Below, one piece after another: positions 22,069 through 34,100 of a DNA stretch of 64,000 nt; position 1 is the stretch's first letter, and each line of letters begins with the position of its first letter. This DNA is from Tilletiaria anomala UBC 951. Taxonomy: Eukaryota; Basidiomycota; Exobasidiomycetes; Georgefischeriales; Tilletiariaceae. Made by a program: the position numbers and the translations under genes. Under the pieces are notes generated by a model. It saw nothing but the letters and a program-made list of their open reading frames with translations. It did not search any database and had not been told where the DNA came from. The DNA lies in NCBI RefSeq assembly GCF_000711695.1, contig NW_013546925.1:1-64000 (forward strand), given 5' to 3'.

Positions 22069-24898
22069 TCACCACTGCCAGCTACTATCGGCCCCGGTGC
22101 TGGGCTTCCCGTTAGTGGCAATGGCCGTGGATGTGGACCGTGAGAGCGACGAAGCCGATCCACCCGACTTGATGGTACCATTCGAGCTGGTGCTGAGCCG
22201 CTTCTCGTCCTTTGATCCCAGCCCCGGTGACGGTGAAAGCCTCGCCGAGTCTGGTGGTGGTGGTGGCGATGCGGCAAATGTCGGACTGCTCGCCTTGGAT
22301 CGGAACCAGTCCGTTCCCAGACCCCGCAGCGCGGTCCGCTCCCTCTCGTTGGCCTCGTCTAGGTGGATGCGCCGCGGCATTGAACCGTCGTGGGCGCTGT
22401 CGTCCAGCACGATCCCACCTTCTATCCGCGGTCGCTCGCGCTCCGCCATGCCCCCTTCGTCAATCGTCACAATGCTCTCCAATCCCTTCTCCGCTTTCGC
22501 CAACAACGTCGAAGCTCCTTCTCGCGCCTCCTTGAGGCGCTGAGACCAGGTCCCCCAGCCACCAGCGGCATTTGCACCGCCATCGCCTGCGTTTCCTCCC
22601 GCTTCTCCCATTGCAACACTGCCGAATGACACGACATTGAAGCCTGGAAAGGCGCCGAACACTGAGGTGCGCTTTGACTGCGCCGAACGGCTAGAACTCA
22701 AGCTCGCCGTCCGCGGTACCGATCCGCCAACGCCTTGCAAAAGCGAGCGGGTGCTCGTATCCTTTGCGGGAAGCTTCGGCAATGACTTTGTGTCCGCCGC
22801 TTTCTTGCCCCCAATGGCCATCGAAGCTTCGTCTTCTTCTGCCTCGGAAAGACTCTCGAGGCCAGTTCGGGAGTCCTTCATTGGCAAATCAGGCACAGGT
22901 CCTTCATCTGTTGCGGCTGACGACACTGATATTGCTGCTTCAGAAACATCGATCCCAGTGGACGTGGAGAACCGAGGATCCGGCGTAGGCGCCGCGAGAG
23001 CGACCTCGAAGAAGTTGCTAATCTTCCCGCTCCACCCTTTAATCGTCTCTGCCGCTGCTGCCTGCATAGCAGCGAGCTCAGACGTTTCCGATGCGACGCT
23101 TGTGTTGCCACTCGTGACGGACGAAAGGGATGAGATAGATATTCCCGCGCCGGTGCCGCTGTTGGCGTGACAAGCGTGGAGGGGCATTGCAGCGAAAGAG
23201 GTACGACCTGCAGCCTTCTGCAGCGGCTGATCGATCAAGCCTTCCGTCGCGATCGTGTTCGCGACAGACCTTTGCCATGCGTCACGCAGCGCCTTCAGCT
23301 CTGCTTCTTCCCGGCCGAGCTCTGTTGATCGCCCAGAAGCTCAGGTCAGCGCGAGCCCCTGTTAGTTCGCATGCCAGTGGCGTATGACACTAACCCTCTT
23401 TTAAGTCTAAGCATCGCTGCTCTTTGGCGGCAATAGCGCTCAGCAAGTTTTTGCTCCTGGCCATGGCGGCCTCCACTTCCTCCCTCGGACCCGTGCCTCC
23501 CAGCCCAATCGACGGTTTGCCTGCACCACCACGCGTTGGCGAATCCAGCAATGACATGCGCGTAGTAAGTACAGACGCCGGTAGCCCATTCTCGAGCGTC
23601 GGCGTCAATGCGCCCGTGCCTGCTCCGCCAGAATGGGACGCGGACCCGATGCTTGACATCAATCCGTGTGGGAAACGCGAAGGCGAGGTCGCGCTGGAAG
23701 CGGAAGAGATCGAGGGCGAATGACGAATTCTTCGTGCACCTGGAGCTCCATAGTTGAAGTACGAAACGTCGCTCGAGGCGGAAGCATCGGCTGCGTAGCC
23801 GTTCGTCTCTGGTGTTACCGAGCCGGGGGTGTCTAGCCCTGACATCTCAGCTCCTGCCCCTGCTGGACTTTGAAAGCTCGCAAAGCGCCCGCCCACGGAT
23901 CCCATAGCTGGTGAACTGGTCCCGCTGGAAATGTACCCGATCGACATGCGCTTGCCTCTCCGCAGCGGGATTGTCTTGCTGCCTGACACGCTGGCCATAG
24001 CGGCCTCTTGTTCTGAAGCAGATGCACGCGGCGAACCGTGTACACCGCCTACGGAGCTTGCGGAAGGCCTCCGATTGAATTTCGTGCCGAGGTCGGAAAG
24101 AAGACTGGTGCGCATCGCATCTCTCCGTGTTGCCCATTGCGCATGCGTTCCAGAACGTGGTGATCCGCTGAGCAGCGACCCTGTTGTTGGCAACATGGTG
24201 CGATCTCGAGGCGGCGAGTTGAAGGCATCTCCAATGACTGCTTGGGGCCGAGGCGAAGTGTGCAGCACGTCTTTCGCCGGAAGAGCTGGTGCAGTGTCTT
24301 CCGCCTCCTCGATCGCATCAGTTGCCGCATCTTCCTGATTTGCTTGCGCCATCTGGACATGAAGCTTTTCCAAAGCCCCTTGTCCTCGTAATTGTGGGCT
24401 GCCTTGCATCTCCTTTGCCTCCTCAGCTCCTCCGTCCTCGTCCACTGCCACATTTGCGCTTAGCGCTCGGTCCCGGAATGTTGTAAGGTTGTCTTCACGA
24501 AGTTTGATCCCCTCTACTTCATTGACGGATGAGCTGTCCGAGTCCGGAGACGGTTGTAGTTCCGGCACGATTGCAAGGCTCGAATCATCTGCAGTTGCCG
24601 GCGTCCTATCCTCAGTAGCAGCTTCGCCATCGGCGACTCCCGGCCTATCTGGTGCCTGTAGTGTGCTCGTAGAAGCAGGCGTAGTAGACAGTACATTGTC
24701 TGGCGGATCCTCCTTTCCTGGCGGTCGTGCCAAAATGGCACTGCCACGCTTCTGTACTTTCACTGAGATGGACGAGTGCTTTCGGTGATGCCCTCGACGA
24801 CCTGCGGCCGAAGGTCGAGCCTGCAAGTCATTGGGGGCGGCAGAGGTTGAGCCGCTCTCCGACGACGCATTGGCGTCTGATGGCGTGTCCGCTTGCAT
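22069..24898 (-). CDS. Ser-rich protein with a short central coiled coil (possibly DUF4048-like)
   Basis: Exons (reverse strand) 24898-23395 and 23321-22069; 918 residues. The 73-base intron (GTTAGT/CAACAG) joins CLDLKE to ELGREEAELKALRDAWQR and creates a continuous heptad-like helix of about 50 residues (near 485-540). The rest is low-complexity Ser/Ala/Gly with many SP/TP sites. A basic patch near residues 35-60 (RRGHHRKHSS) and the repeated phrases PLPAKD and KLPAKD are visible. The helix with a nearby SLLDSPTRGG motif recalls fungal proteins listed as DUF4048, but I cannot verify that. No membrane segment or signal peptide. The first ATG, at 24898, was chosen; upstream in-frame codons lack ATG. 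Confidence 0.75.
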
Positions 24899-25612
24899 CC
24901 TTTGGCATAGATCAAGTCGGCCCTTTCCGTATACCCCTGTCCCCACGCCGTTTCCCGCCCTGCTCCTCAAGACTCAAGACTATTCGGATCAGGGCACCCA
25001 GCCCAAGCGGATAGATATGCGTTGGCGGGCGTCTCGATCGTCGCAAAGGTCGCTTCCGGCTGGGCCAGTCTGGTTCGACGATTCACGCCGCAGTCTCGGT
25101 CGCTTCTATCCGACTCTTCAATGTGAGCACAGGTGCCTCGAGCGGATAGGGACGACTCGCATCGGACAGGTTACGGGAGGCATTAGTCCTGGGCGCGTTC
25201 CAAGTATGGATGAGTCTGTCCAAGAGTGGGAGGACACTGGCAATCCCGCGGTTTCGCCCAATCCACAGGCAAGATGCACAACCCTACAAGTTTGAAAGGG
25301 GGGAACGAAACAAAGGCCAACACCTCCCAAACATACAAGAGTTCATATCCACTCAGCCTTTATTGTGGAGACCAAGCTCGCCATTCACATTGGCGAGGAC
25401 AGCGGGCTGCAGTTGCCAGTCGTATGACATCCATATATGCAAAGTATGCTCGATGTGTAGTTCAAGTGGATGGACACGAGGATAATAAGCAGTCTTTGTA
25501 GCACGGAGATCTCAAGTCAGCACGGCTCAGCTGTGGATTCAATGACCTGCACGGTGCAACACATGCACGGCTTTCGCCAATCACCTGCTAGGGCGGTGGG
25601 CTGATTGGGATC
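24899..25612. other. Divergent promoter region, coiled-coil protein / F-box-like protein
   Basis: 714 bases with overlapping short frames only and no supported gene. No clear TATA box. Confidence 0.5.
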
Positions 25613-28042
25613 ATGGAGTCGCTACCTAGCGAGCTGCTCGTCTGCATCTTCTCATGCTCCGTCCTAGGCCTCGCCGACCTGCATAATCTCCGGCTTGCCA
25701 TCTCGGCCCCTCGGCACCTTCATTTGCGCAGCAGCAACAGCCGTGGATGGCGGTCGGATCATGTACGGGCTCAAGCTGAATCCGAACCAAACCGAGATAC
25801 ATATGCAGACGGAGAATGGATCATCGAAGCGATTGATCGAGCTGCGAGACTTCATCCTCACACGTCCGTGCTCAAGAATCGCCTACCGCGGCGCCTGACG
25901 CGCCATGCCGAACCGGTCACCGACATATCATCATGGCGGCGCTCTCTTCGTTTCGAACACTCACCACTCTCCCCAGGCGGCAACATCAAGTGCGGCCGGC
26001 CGTCCAAGATGTGGGACATTTTCAGCGCTACGTCCATGCTGGATGATTCGGCGCTCGTAGATATTGCAGATTTGTTTGCTAGCTTGGCCATGCAAGCCTT
26101 CACCGACGGTGAGGACCATGACCCTGAACAAGAGGGCGATGACGAAATGACAGGGGCGCTACAAGACGACCCGTGCAATGCGATTCATTTCTCCCTCGCA
26201 ATGTGCCTTGCGACACTACGCGCACTCAGCCGCAGACCGTGGAAACGCAAGGTCAACGTTGCTCATTCCGCGCAGGCACAGCCAGCTGCATTCACGGACG
26301 CACCCTTGACTGAACTCGCGCCGAACACCGGTCATTGGGGATCAGCTGCAACATCCGGCGCGGCGGGTACAAGCGATGTTGATGAGGGTGCCTTGTCAGA
26401 AGAGCAGATCGACACGCAGCTCTCTCGCGAATTTCACGTGCTGCGCAGAGCTCTGCGCCGCTGCGACCCTCTGCGCGCTCACGACCATCTGCGACGGCAA
26501 AAGCAGGAACACAATCCTCGCAGCTGCTACACCCCGTGTCCCTGCCTTGACCGGACGTGGCAGAGCTTCTACACAATCGCATGGCAATTCCTTCTGTCGC
26601 GCTACCGCCGCCATTTCCGGCCAGACGATATCGCGCATGTCAGCTATCGTACCGTCATCTTCAGCGCCTTCTGTTTTCCGTCCAGCGGCAGTGGAGGAGA
26701 CGCAAGAGGCCACAGCGCTAGCGGCCTTATGAGCAGTACGCGCTTCGGCTTCGGCACCACACTTGATTCCGCCTCGTCAGGCGCCAGCGGTGGCAACGTT
26801 GCGCGAAACTTCTATGCTACGGCGCACCTCAATCCGGACGCCATGCTCTTTAACCTGCTCGAGTCGCCCACGTACGCACGCACTAAGGAGTGGTTTGGCA
26901 TCAGCGAGTACATCCTCCCGCCAGGCCTGGCGCGACAGTGGGCCAGCTGGCTCGGGTACGACTGGGGCGAGGGTGGTCTCTTCTGGAAGGACAAGGAGCG
27001 GGGCATGGCAGAAAGACGGCTGCGGAGCGAGATCTCTGGCACCAGTGTGGGCGCATCTGCTCCTTCCTGCGGTAGCGCCAGATCAGACGGAGCTGACGTC
27101 ATACCTGGATTCAAGCGTGCGTTGCGACCGATCGAAGTTGTGCTCCTTACTCACGCACGGTGGCGCGCACGCATGCTGCTCGCAGCGGTTGCCGCGTCTG
27201 AACAGCGGGCATCATCGACATCATCATCAGGTAGGGAAGCAGGCGATAATAGGAGAGCACAAGCTGAACACGTTGGTGCGGCTACGGACATCCATCCGGA
27301 AAAGCTCGCTCAATGCAGGGACATGGATATTCATTTTGTTCGCAGAAGCCTGCAGATCCAGTCGTGGGCCATTGGTGGGGTGACCGAGGTGCATCCTTCC
27401 GCCTCTGCATCAGCGCCTCCGTCCGGTCCAGTAGGGACAGCCGAGGAAGAGGAGCGTTCACCCCTCGCAGGAGCCGTGCATCCCTCTTCGCCTTTCCTCA
27501 CCATCAGCAGCGACGATGTGTCTCTTCTAACAAGATGGCGTCGCTGGACCTGGCCGTGGCACTTGCCTTGGCCCCAGCACGGGCAGGCTGCGAGCTCGAG
27601 GCCGTCGATTGACCCTTATGATCTAAGCCAAGCATGGATGGACATCATCGCACCGTTGCGACCCGCGATCAGCGCCGAAAGATCGCCTGCGCCGCCCCTC
27701 CCCACTCGCCGTGTCGTTGCTGCGTCTGCTGCTTCTGGCAGCGTTCATGAAGCAGAAGCACACACGCTCGCTCGCAAATGGCAGAACTACGCATTGAACC
27801 TTCTGGGAGACCTGCACAGCGGCGCAGGTGTCGAGCATCGCGTGTGCTCCGAAGTGGAGGACTTCATTCCCTTCGTACCTGTGCGTGTCGACCCCGAAAC
27901 ACGCATGTCTTCGGCGGGGACGATGGCCTTGCGAAGCTCGCATTCGCACTTGGCCATGTATCCCCATTGGCAGGTCCCTCTCGCGCTCTGGGTCGCGGCA
28001 GTCGTGCTCCTCTTAGCGCTGATGTTTCGCAGCGGCGTGTAG
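25613..28042 (+). CDS. F-box-like protein with a C-terminal membrane anchor
   Basis: Single exon, 809 residues from ATG 25613. Residues 3-27 (LPSELLVCIFSCSVLGLADLHNLR) match the start of an F-box: LP..LL..IF..L...DL..LR. F-box proteins recruit substrates to SCF ubiquitin ligases. The following ~700 residues show no family I recognise; the best-folded looking part is about 310-500, with repeated Trp and Tyr. Residues ~788-806 (PLALWVAAVVLLLALMF) form one strong hydrophobic segment followed only by RSGV, a tail-anchor arrangement. F-box plus tail anchor is uncommon and would place the protein on the ER or mitochondrial surface. It is convergent with the asparaginase, 87 bases apart. An overlapping frame at 25695-25898 is a shadow, or a sign that an early intron was missed. 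Confidence 0.65.
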   Translation: MESLPSELLVCIFSCSVLGLADLHNLRLAISAPRHLHLRSSNSRGWRSDHVRAQAESEPNRDTYADGEWIIEAIDRAARLHPHTSVLKNRLPRRLTRHAEPVTDISSWRRSLRFEHSPLSPGGNIKCGRPSKMWDIFSATSMLDDSALVDIADLFASLAMQAFTDGEDHDPEQEGDDEMTGALQDDPCNAIHFSLAMCLATLRALSRRPWKRKVNVAHSAQAQPAAFTDAPLTELAPNTGHWGSAATSGAAGTSDVDEGALSEEQIDTQLSREFHVLRRALRRCDPLRAHDHLRRQKQEHNPRSCYTPCPCLDRTWQSFYTIAWQFLLSRYRRHFRPDDIAHVSYRTVIFSAFCFPSSGSGGDARGHSASGLMSSTRFGFGTTLDSASSGASGGNVARNFYATAHLNPDAMLFNLLESPTYARTKEWFGISEYILPPGLARQWASWLGYDWGEGGLFWKDKERGMAERRLRSEISGTSVGASAPSCGSARSDGADVIPGFKRALRPIEVVLLTHARWRARMLLAAVAASEQRASSTSSSGREAGDNRRAQAEHVGAATDIHPEKLAQCRDMDIHFVRRSLQIQSWAIGGVTEVHPSASASAPPSGPVGTAEEEERSPLAGAVHPSSPFLTISSDDVSLLTRWRRWTWPWHLPWPQHGQAASSRPSIDPYDLSQAWMDIIAPLRPAISAERSPAPPLPTRRVVAASAASGSVHEAEAHTLARKWQNYALNLLGDLHSGAGVEHRVCSEVEDFIPFVPVRVDPETRMSSAGTMALRSSHSHLAMYPHWQVPLALWVAAVVLLLALMFRSGV

Positions 28043-28129
28043 GTACATAGCTCGATCCTCTGAATCGTCGAATGCTATTCGATGCTATATCGAATTTCTT
28101 TTCCCCTCCTTTTTCCCCCGTGGATACCG

Positions 28130-30521
28130 TCACATTGCCACTTCCAAAGCGCGCCGCACCTCGGGCCGCTGGATGAATAGCTGCTCGAGTAGACCCACCT
28201 CGTCCGCCTTGAGATGGGCGCCTGTCGCTTTGAGCAAGCTCGCAACGTGTGTGTGACCTGCGCGCACGGCGGCGAAGAGCGGCGAGAAGCCGTAGTGGTC
28301 GCGTAAGTGAACGCTAGCGCCCGCTGCGAGCAGCATGGCGACGAGGTCGTCCTTTCCCTGCGCACTTGCATGGTGGAGCGCCTGCTGTTCATCGATCAGA
28401 TTGACCTTGCCCACAGCTGCCGCCGTCGCAGTGGCCGCTGCAGATGCAAGAGGCCTTGCATCAGATACAGGCGTGGCGTTTCGGCCGCGGGCACCAGCGG
28501 TATTGGCTGCTGAGGCTGCTGTCAGAGCCATTGCTGTCGATAGGTCATCGCTGGTCCGCTCGAATTTCTCGACTTTTTGGAGATGGTAGCGCAGCGCTTC
28601 GGCATTACCATCTTGCACAGCTTTCAAAATAAGGTCTGCAGTGGGCAGGGGTTATTCATTAGCCTTCTCGTGAACTTTGGCATTGCGAATGTTTCAGAAG
28701 CAACGGGGTGAACACTCAACGTGGCAAGATGGCCCTGTCTGCAGCTTGCACTTCGTGTGCGGTGATAGTCCAGGACGCGGTTGTCTTCGTCGCGTGCGCA
28801 GCACCTGGTGCTGCTGGGGAAGATGATTGGTAGAGGATGTCGGCAACGAGCTCTTGGATGCGAGGGGTTGTCTCCGCTCCCTGATCCTCCACTGGTGCTC
28901 CTGGATCCGCAGCGGCAGCGGCTGCTGCTGCTGCGTCCGCATGCTCGTGGTTGCGGGAAGCAACAGGCGCGGTCGCGGTGATCTCGCCGCGCAGAGAGCG
29001 GCCAATAAGGTTGCGAACATCGTTGCGCGAGAGCTCTGGCTTGCCGAGAAGGTAGGCGAGCTTGATCAGTGCGCACTCTGGCGTCATGTCCTTTCCGCTG
29101 ACGACGCCCGCATCCTCAAGCTTCTTGCCGGCGGCGTAGATGTTGCTGACGGTGCCCTGGAGGCACTGGGTGATATTGACGATGACGACACCGCGCGCCG
29201 ATGCTTCGGCGAAGAGGTCAAGCAGGGACGAGCCGGCGTTCCCTGCGCCGAAGGTCTCGAGGACGACGCCCTGCGTCGGCTCGGCAAGGATGGAGCGGAC
29301 GAGGCTGCGCGGCAGTCCAGGGAAGAGGCGTAGTATGGCGACGTTCTCGCACAGCTGCGTGTGCGCGCGCAGGGCGCGCAGCTCGCGCGGGCGCTGCACG
29401 AGCTGCCAGTGGACGCGGATGTCGATGCCGACGCTGGCGAGCGGGGGCATGTTAGGCGAGTCGAACGCCGCGAGTGCGTCGTTCGATGTCTTGGACGTCC
29501 GGTTGCCGCGGTAGAGCTTCGAGGCAAAGTACAGCGTCACCTCGGGCAGGATGTAGTCACCGGCCAGCGTCAGCGCGCCAAGCATGTTCTCGATTGCGTC
29601 GTTGCGCAGCTCGGACAATGGCACCTGCGCGCCGGTCACGATGACTGACTTGCCGAGGTTCTCGAGGAGCATGGACAGCGCGCTCGCAGTGTACGCCATT
29701 GTGTCGGTGCCGTGCAGAACGATGAACGCATCGAACTGTGCGTAGTTGAGCGCAATGTCCCGGCTCAGGCGCTTCCAATCGGAGAATGTCATTTCGGATG
29801 AGTCGAGAAGCTGTCACATGAAAGGCAAGTTCGGCTGGATGAGCACGCCATGCACCATCCAAGACGGCCTGAAGATGCAACTCACCGGGTCATATTCCAA
29901 GACGGCATAGCGCACGCGCTTGCCGGACGCGCCTTTGGGCGTGATCATCGTAGGCAGGCGCATTTCGAGCACCTGTTCCTGTCCCTGGCCTAGCTCGTTG
30001 ACGCTACTAGGCGAGTCGACGGCGGCGGAAGAGACGTTGACGACCTTGACGTCGCGCGCATTCAGTGTCGACGTCCCCTTGACTGAAGACGAGCGCACGG
30101 TGACATAGGACCCAAAGGGGGGCCACACCTGCGGCGGCGCACCGTTGTCTGTACCGCTGTCTCTCCCTTCGCGAATGGCGGTGGGGGGCAGCTCGGGGAG
30201 GCGCTGCGCGGAAGCGGGAGCAGGAGCAGCGCCAGCGCTGCCTTGAGCCTCTCGCTGCCTGCCGCTGGAGTTGTCTGGACTGGGGGCCCTGCTGGCGCGG
30301 GCGCTGCCACCAGCCGAGTGCACGCCGCTCCACTGCTGGTAGCGGTCGACCGAGTCGCTCCAGCTGAAGATGCTGTTGGCAAAGGGATCGTGGAAGCGGG
30401 CCTGGGTGCGCAGCGTCTCGGTCAGAAAGGACGGGTGGGGCTGGTAGCCGTGCAGGGGGTGGCGGATCATGCCGATAGTCCCCCCTGCGTAGAGGCAGAG
30501 GACGAGCGACTCGGAAGCCAT
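28130..30521 (-). CDS. L-asparaginase (cytosolic type) with C-terminal ankyrin repeats
   Basis: Hydrolyses asparagine to aspartate and ammonia. Exons (reverse strand) 30521-29886, 29810-28721 and 28635-28130; 743 residues. Introns of 75 and 85 bases restore YDP-LLDSSEM and ILPH-LILKAVQDGN. Both catalytic signatures are present: AGGTIGM with Thr15, and VLHGTDTMAYTASAL with Thr247-Asp248; LRNDAIENM is also conserved. An Ala/Ser/Gly-rich insertion of about 110 residues (about 70-180) interrupts the N-terminal catalytic domain. Ankyrin-type repeats follow at about residues 660-740 (DEQQALHHASAQGKDDLV, DHYGFSPLFAAVRAGHTHVA). This resembles animal ASPG, the 60-kDa asparaginase/lysophospholipase with ankyrin repeats. 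No signal peptide, so likely intracellular. The second donor (GTTGAG) is weak, but the junction keeps frame. Confidence 0.93.
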
Positions 30522-31196
30522 GGTCTAGGACAAAGCAGGAATGAAGCGGCAAGGAAAGGGGGCAGACCACCGCACCAAGAGACTCCTTCTCCACCGTGCT
30601 ACTGCCACTGCTGCTGATGCTTCCGTCTGTGGTGGCGGCGTCTGCATCTATGTCGATCAGCTGTGCTGCATAACCAAGCCGCCCCGCCCGATGATGAAGC
30701 GACCCCAACCCCAGAGACTCTCCACTATTCTGCACTGTCGGTTTCTTCCACCCCGCTCGCTCGTTACTCGCCTGGGGTTTCTTTCTTTTTCTTTCCTCTA
30801 TTGAACACACAAAAGAAAAGAGCGACGTGACGCGTCGCGTCGCCCAGAAAGGGACTCCCCCCGAACCTTCCCTCGCCCTTGTAGTCAGTCGTCCGCTTCA
30901 GAGAGATACATGGACAAATGTACACACATGCCCACAACAGCATCATCTCGCATGTACACAGAGCTAGCATGCATGTAGCATCGTCCGTGGTTCGGGGGAC
31001 GCACACCGTACGCTCGAGCACGGCGAGACTCTGCGCAACGCATGTGCATGTGCATACCTTGTACATCGATACCCTCAAGCAGCACCGAGACGCTCAGCGG
31101 CATCCCGCAGGTGGGCGGGGTGGTGCGGCGGCGGACGCGGACAAGGTTTCTCGTTCCTCATCCCATACGTAGCACCGCTACCGGTCACCGCTCAAC
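30522..31196. other. Divergent promoter region, asparaginase / GCP2
   Basis: 675 bases between start codons, with pyrimidine-rich segments near 30770-30800. No supported gene. Confidence 0.55.
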
Positions 31197-34100
31197 ATGG
31201 CCACATCACGTTCGGCAGCATCTTCCGGCCGGGCTCCCATTTCAGGAGCAGCTGGCTCAGCAGCCCTGCCACCAGTGACGCCCGCAGCAGGCAGCAAGTA
31301 CGCCAGCAGCAGCGGCAGCAGGCGCAACCGCAGTCTCCGGCCCATGAGCGCCAAGCAGCTCGACAAGGTGCGTTCGACAAGTTAGAGACCGCTAGCACCG
31401 GCATGTGGAAGGGAAAACAAAAAGGCGCAGGCCTAATGGACTTACTTCCCTTCTTCCCCCAACCCCTTGATGCTCCGCACACAGATCCAACGCAACCTCG
31501 TCGCCGTCGAGCGCTCGACGCGCAACCGCGTCTCCAGTGGAGCGTCCGCCCGGTCGGAAGAGGGAGAAGAGGGCGCAATCGACCAGGAAGCCGACGCACA
31601 GATTGCTCACGCGCAAGCGCTCGCTGCCGTTGCTGCTGCTGCTGGCAGCGGTGTTGGTATTGATGGCAATGGCGCCGGCAGCAGTGCGGGCAACAGAAGG
31701 ACCGAGGAGGAGGAAGTGCTGGCGCGCTACGACCTGCGCGAGGAGCACTACCTCAGGCGTCCGACACAGTCCAGCTTGATCAACAAGCTGACCGGCTCCT
31801 CCGTCGCTGGCACGACGGCGATGCCCTTGGACGACCCGCGAAAGCAACAGCATCCTGCAGCCGCGCTGGCGCTCAGCCGCTCGGGCGCAGCGGTCTCCTC
31901 CAGGGACGTCCGAGGTGCACAGCAAAACATGGCAAGGGGGAGATCACAAGGGGCGGGTGCAGGTGCAGGGAACGAGAGCTTCATGCACGAAGCGAGCTTC
32001 GTACTCAACCCGCTCAATCGGCGCACCACCGCCGCGTCGCCCCGCCATGCGCGCGGCACATCCGGCGCATCTGCTTCGACCAACACGGCTGTCCATAGGG
32101 CGAAAGGCAAGGGGAAGGAAAGAGAGAACGACGAGGCGCTGTTTGCACGTACAGCCAGTAGGGCAGCCAATGATGCAAAGCAGCCTTCAGTTACGAAGGC
32201 GAAGGAAGTGGCGAATGCAGATACCGATCCCGACCCCAATGCGGACACAGACGCAGACGCAGGCCTAGACGCAGACGCGGACACCCCCGTCCTGCCGATG
32301 AGGGACATGGACAAGGAGACGCAGGAGGCCTTCATCCTAGAGGATCTGCTCTTTGTCCTGCAGGTGCGTGCCCCTCCCCTCCTCCCCGACGGGGCTGATG
32401 AGTCCAGAACCATTGCACTGACGCATGCATGCATGAGAAACAGGGGATAGAGGGCGACTACATCCACTACGCTTCATCTTACCACCCCTCAAAGCCGGCG
32501 CATGCTCTGCGCGGGCCGCGCTTCTCCATCGCCGACCTGCACCTTGACCCGTCGCTGCGCGACATGGCCGAGCGTATCCTGCCCCTCGCCACACTCTTTG
32601 CCGCCATCGACGCGTTTGCGCAGATGCAGGGCGAGCTCGCGTTCGGCACCGTCGCGCATGCGCTCTGCGCCGCGATCAAGGATTTGCTCAAGGTGCGTTG
32701 CCTTCGTCCTTCTCATCAGAATCGTGTGACATCAAGGTGAGGCCGGGACAATCGAACAACAGTGACTGATATCTTCTCCGGCAGGAATATGAAATGCTGC
32801 TCGTACAACTCGAACACCAGTTCAACACCTCCGCCTCGTTCACGCTGCAAAAGCTGTGGTTTTACTTGCATCCGACCTTGCGCACGCTCTCGCTTGTCCA
32901 CGCGCTCACGGCCGACATTGCCGCCATCTCGTACGCGAACATCTTTGAGGAGCAGGATGAGGAAGATGACGACGATGATGATGACGATGACGGCGAAGAT
33001 GACAACAGTGACGCCAGTGGCAGTGGGCGCGGCAGGACCGGGAGCGACGCCAGCCTCGAGCGTCAGCGCCGCGCGCTGCTCGGCTTGGACGACCCGGACG
33101 ACGAGGGAGTCGAGGGTGGCATCGTCAAGGGGGGCGAGATCCTTGCGATGCTGTGGGATCGAGTGACGAGGATGAGTGGGTGAGTCTCTGCCTCATTCAG
33201 CATTATGTGCCAGTTGCATGATAAACGCCAATCTGACCCCCGCGCGCGCCGGCAGCGATCCATCGGCGCACGCGCTTTACCTCTCCCTTTTCCGCGCCGC
33301 CTCGCAGCCCTACAAGGCGACGCTGCTCCGCTGGATTTCGACCGGCCAGCTGTCGGACCCGTACGAGGAGTTCATCGTCATGGAGGACACGCGCGTCACG
33401 CGGGCCAGCCTCGAGCAGGACCCGACGGACGAGTACTGGGAGCGCAGATACACGCTCCGCGATGAGACGGTGCTTGCCGCGCGCGAGCAGCTGCGGCAGC
33501 AGGGCCTGCTCGCGTTTGACGACGACGATGAGGAAAACCAAGAGGACCAGAACGCAGGCGGCGACGCAGAGCCGGGCGGCGGCGGCGGTGTGGGGCGAGG
33601 AAGGAGTGGTGCAGAGGACGAAAGCGCAAGAGGGATCCTGACAGGCGGAGCGAAAGTGCCCGTTTTTCTCGAGCCCTGGAAGCAGAAAATCTTGCTCGCT
33701 GGCAAGTACCTCAACGTCATCCGTGAATGCGGGATAGACATCACACGCTCCGAGCATGGGCATGGAGATTGGCTGGTCAGCGTTCCTGCTGGCATGGATG
33801 AGTCTCTAGTGCTCAACGACCCAAAGTGAGCTCAGTTGACAGCCCGCGGGCAGACGGGCGGGCGGATGAGCGAGCAAGCTAACCTGTCCCATTTGAGCAG
33901 CTTCCTCAAATGCATTGAGCACGCTTACGAACGCGCGAATACGACGCTCCTCAAGCTCCTCATCAACGAGCAACACATCATTCAACGCCTCCGCTCCGTC
34001 AAGCACTATTTTGTCATGGAGCACAGCGACTTCTTCATGTCCTTTTACGAGCAGAGCATCCGCGATCTCCGCAAGTTCGTCGTTCCCGGACGTGTCGGCT

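Noticed and set aside
22637-23170. Plus-strand frame of 177 codons
   Set aside because: Shadow of the second exon of the reverse-strand coiled-coil gene.
25695-25898. Alternative early frame in the F-box-like gene
   Set aside because: The main frame stays open for 809 codons and no intron pair makes the alternative better; kept only as a caution.
30900-31100. Repeated CATG/TACA-rich sequence upstream of GCP2
   Set aside because: Short imperfect repeats only, with no array structure or regular spacing, so not CRISPR or a satellite.
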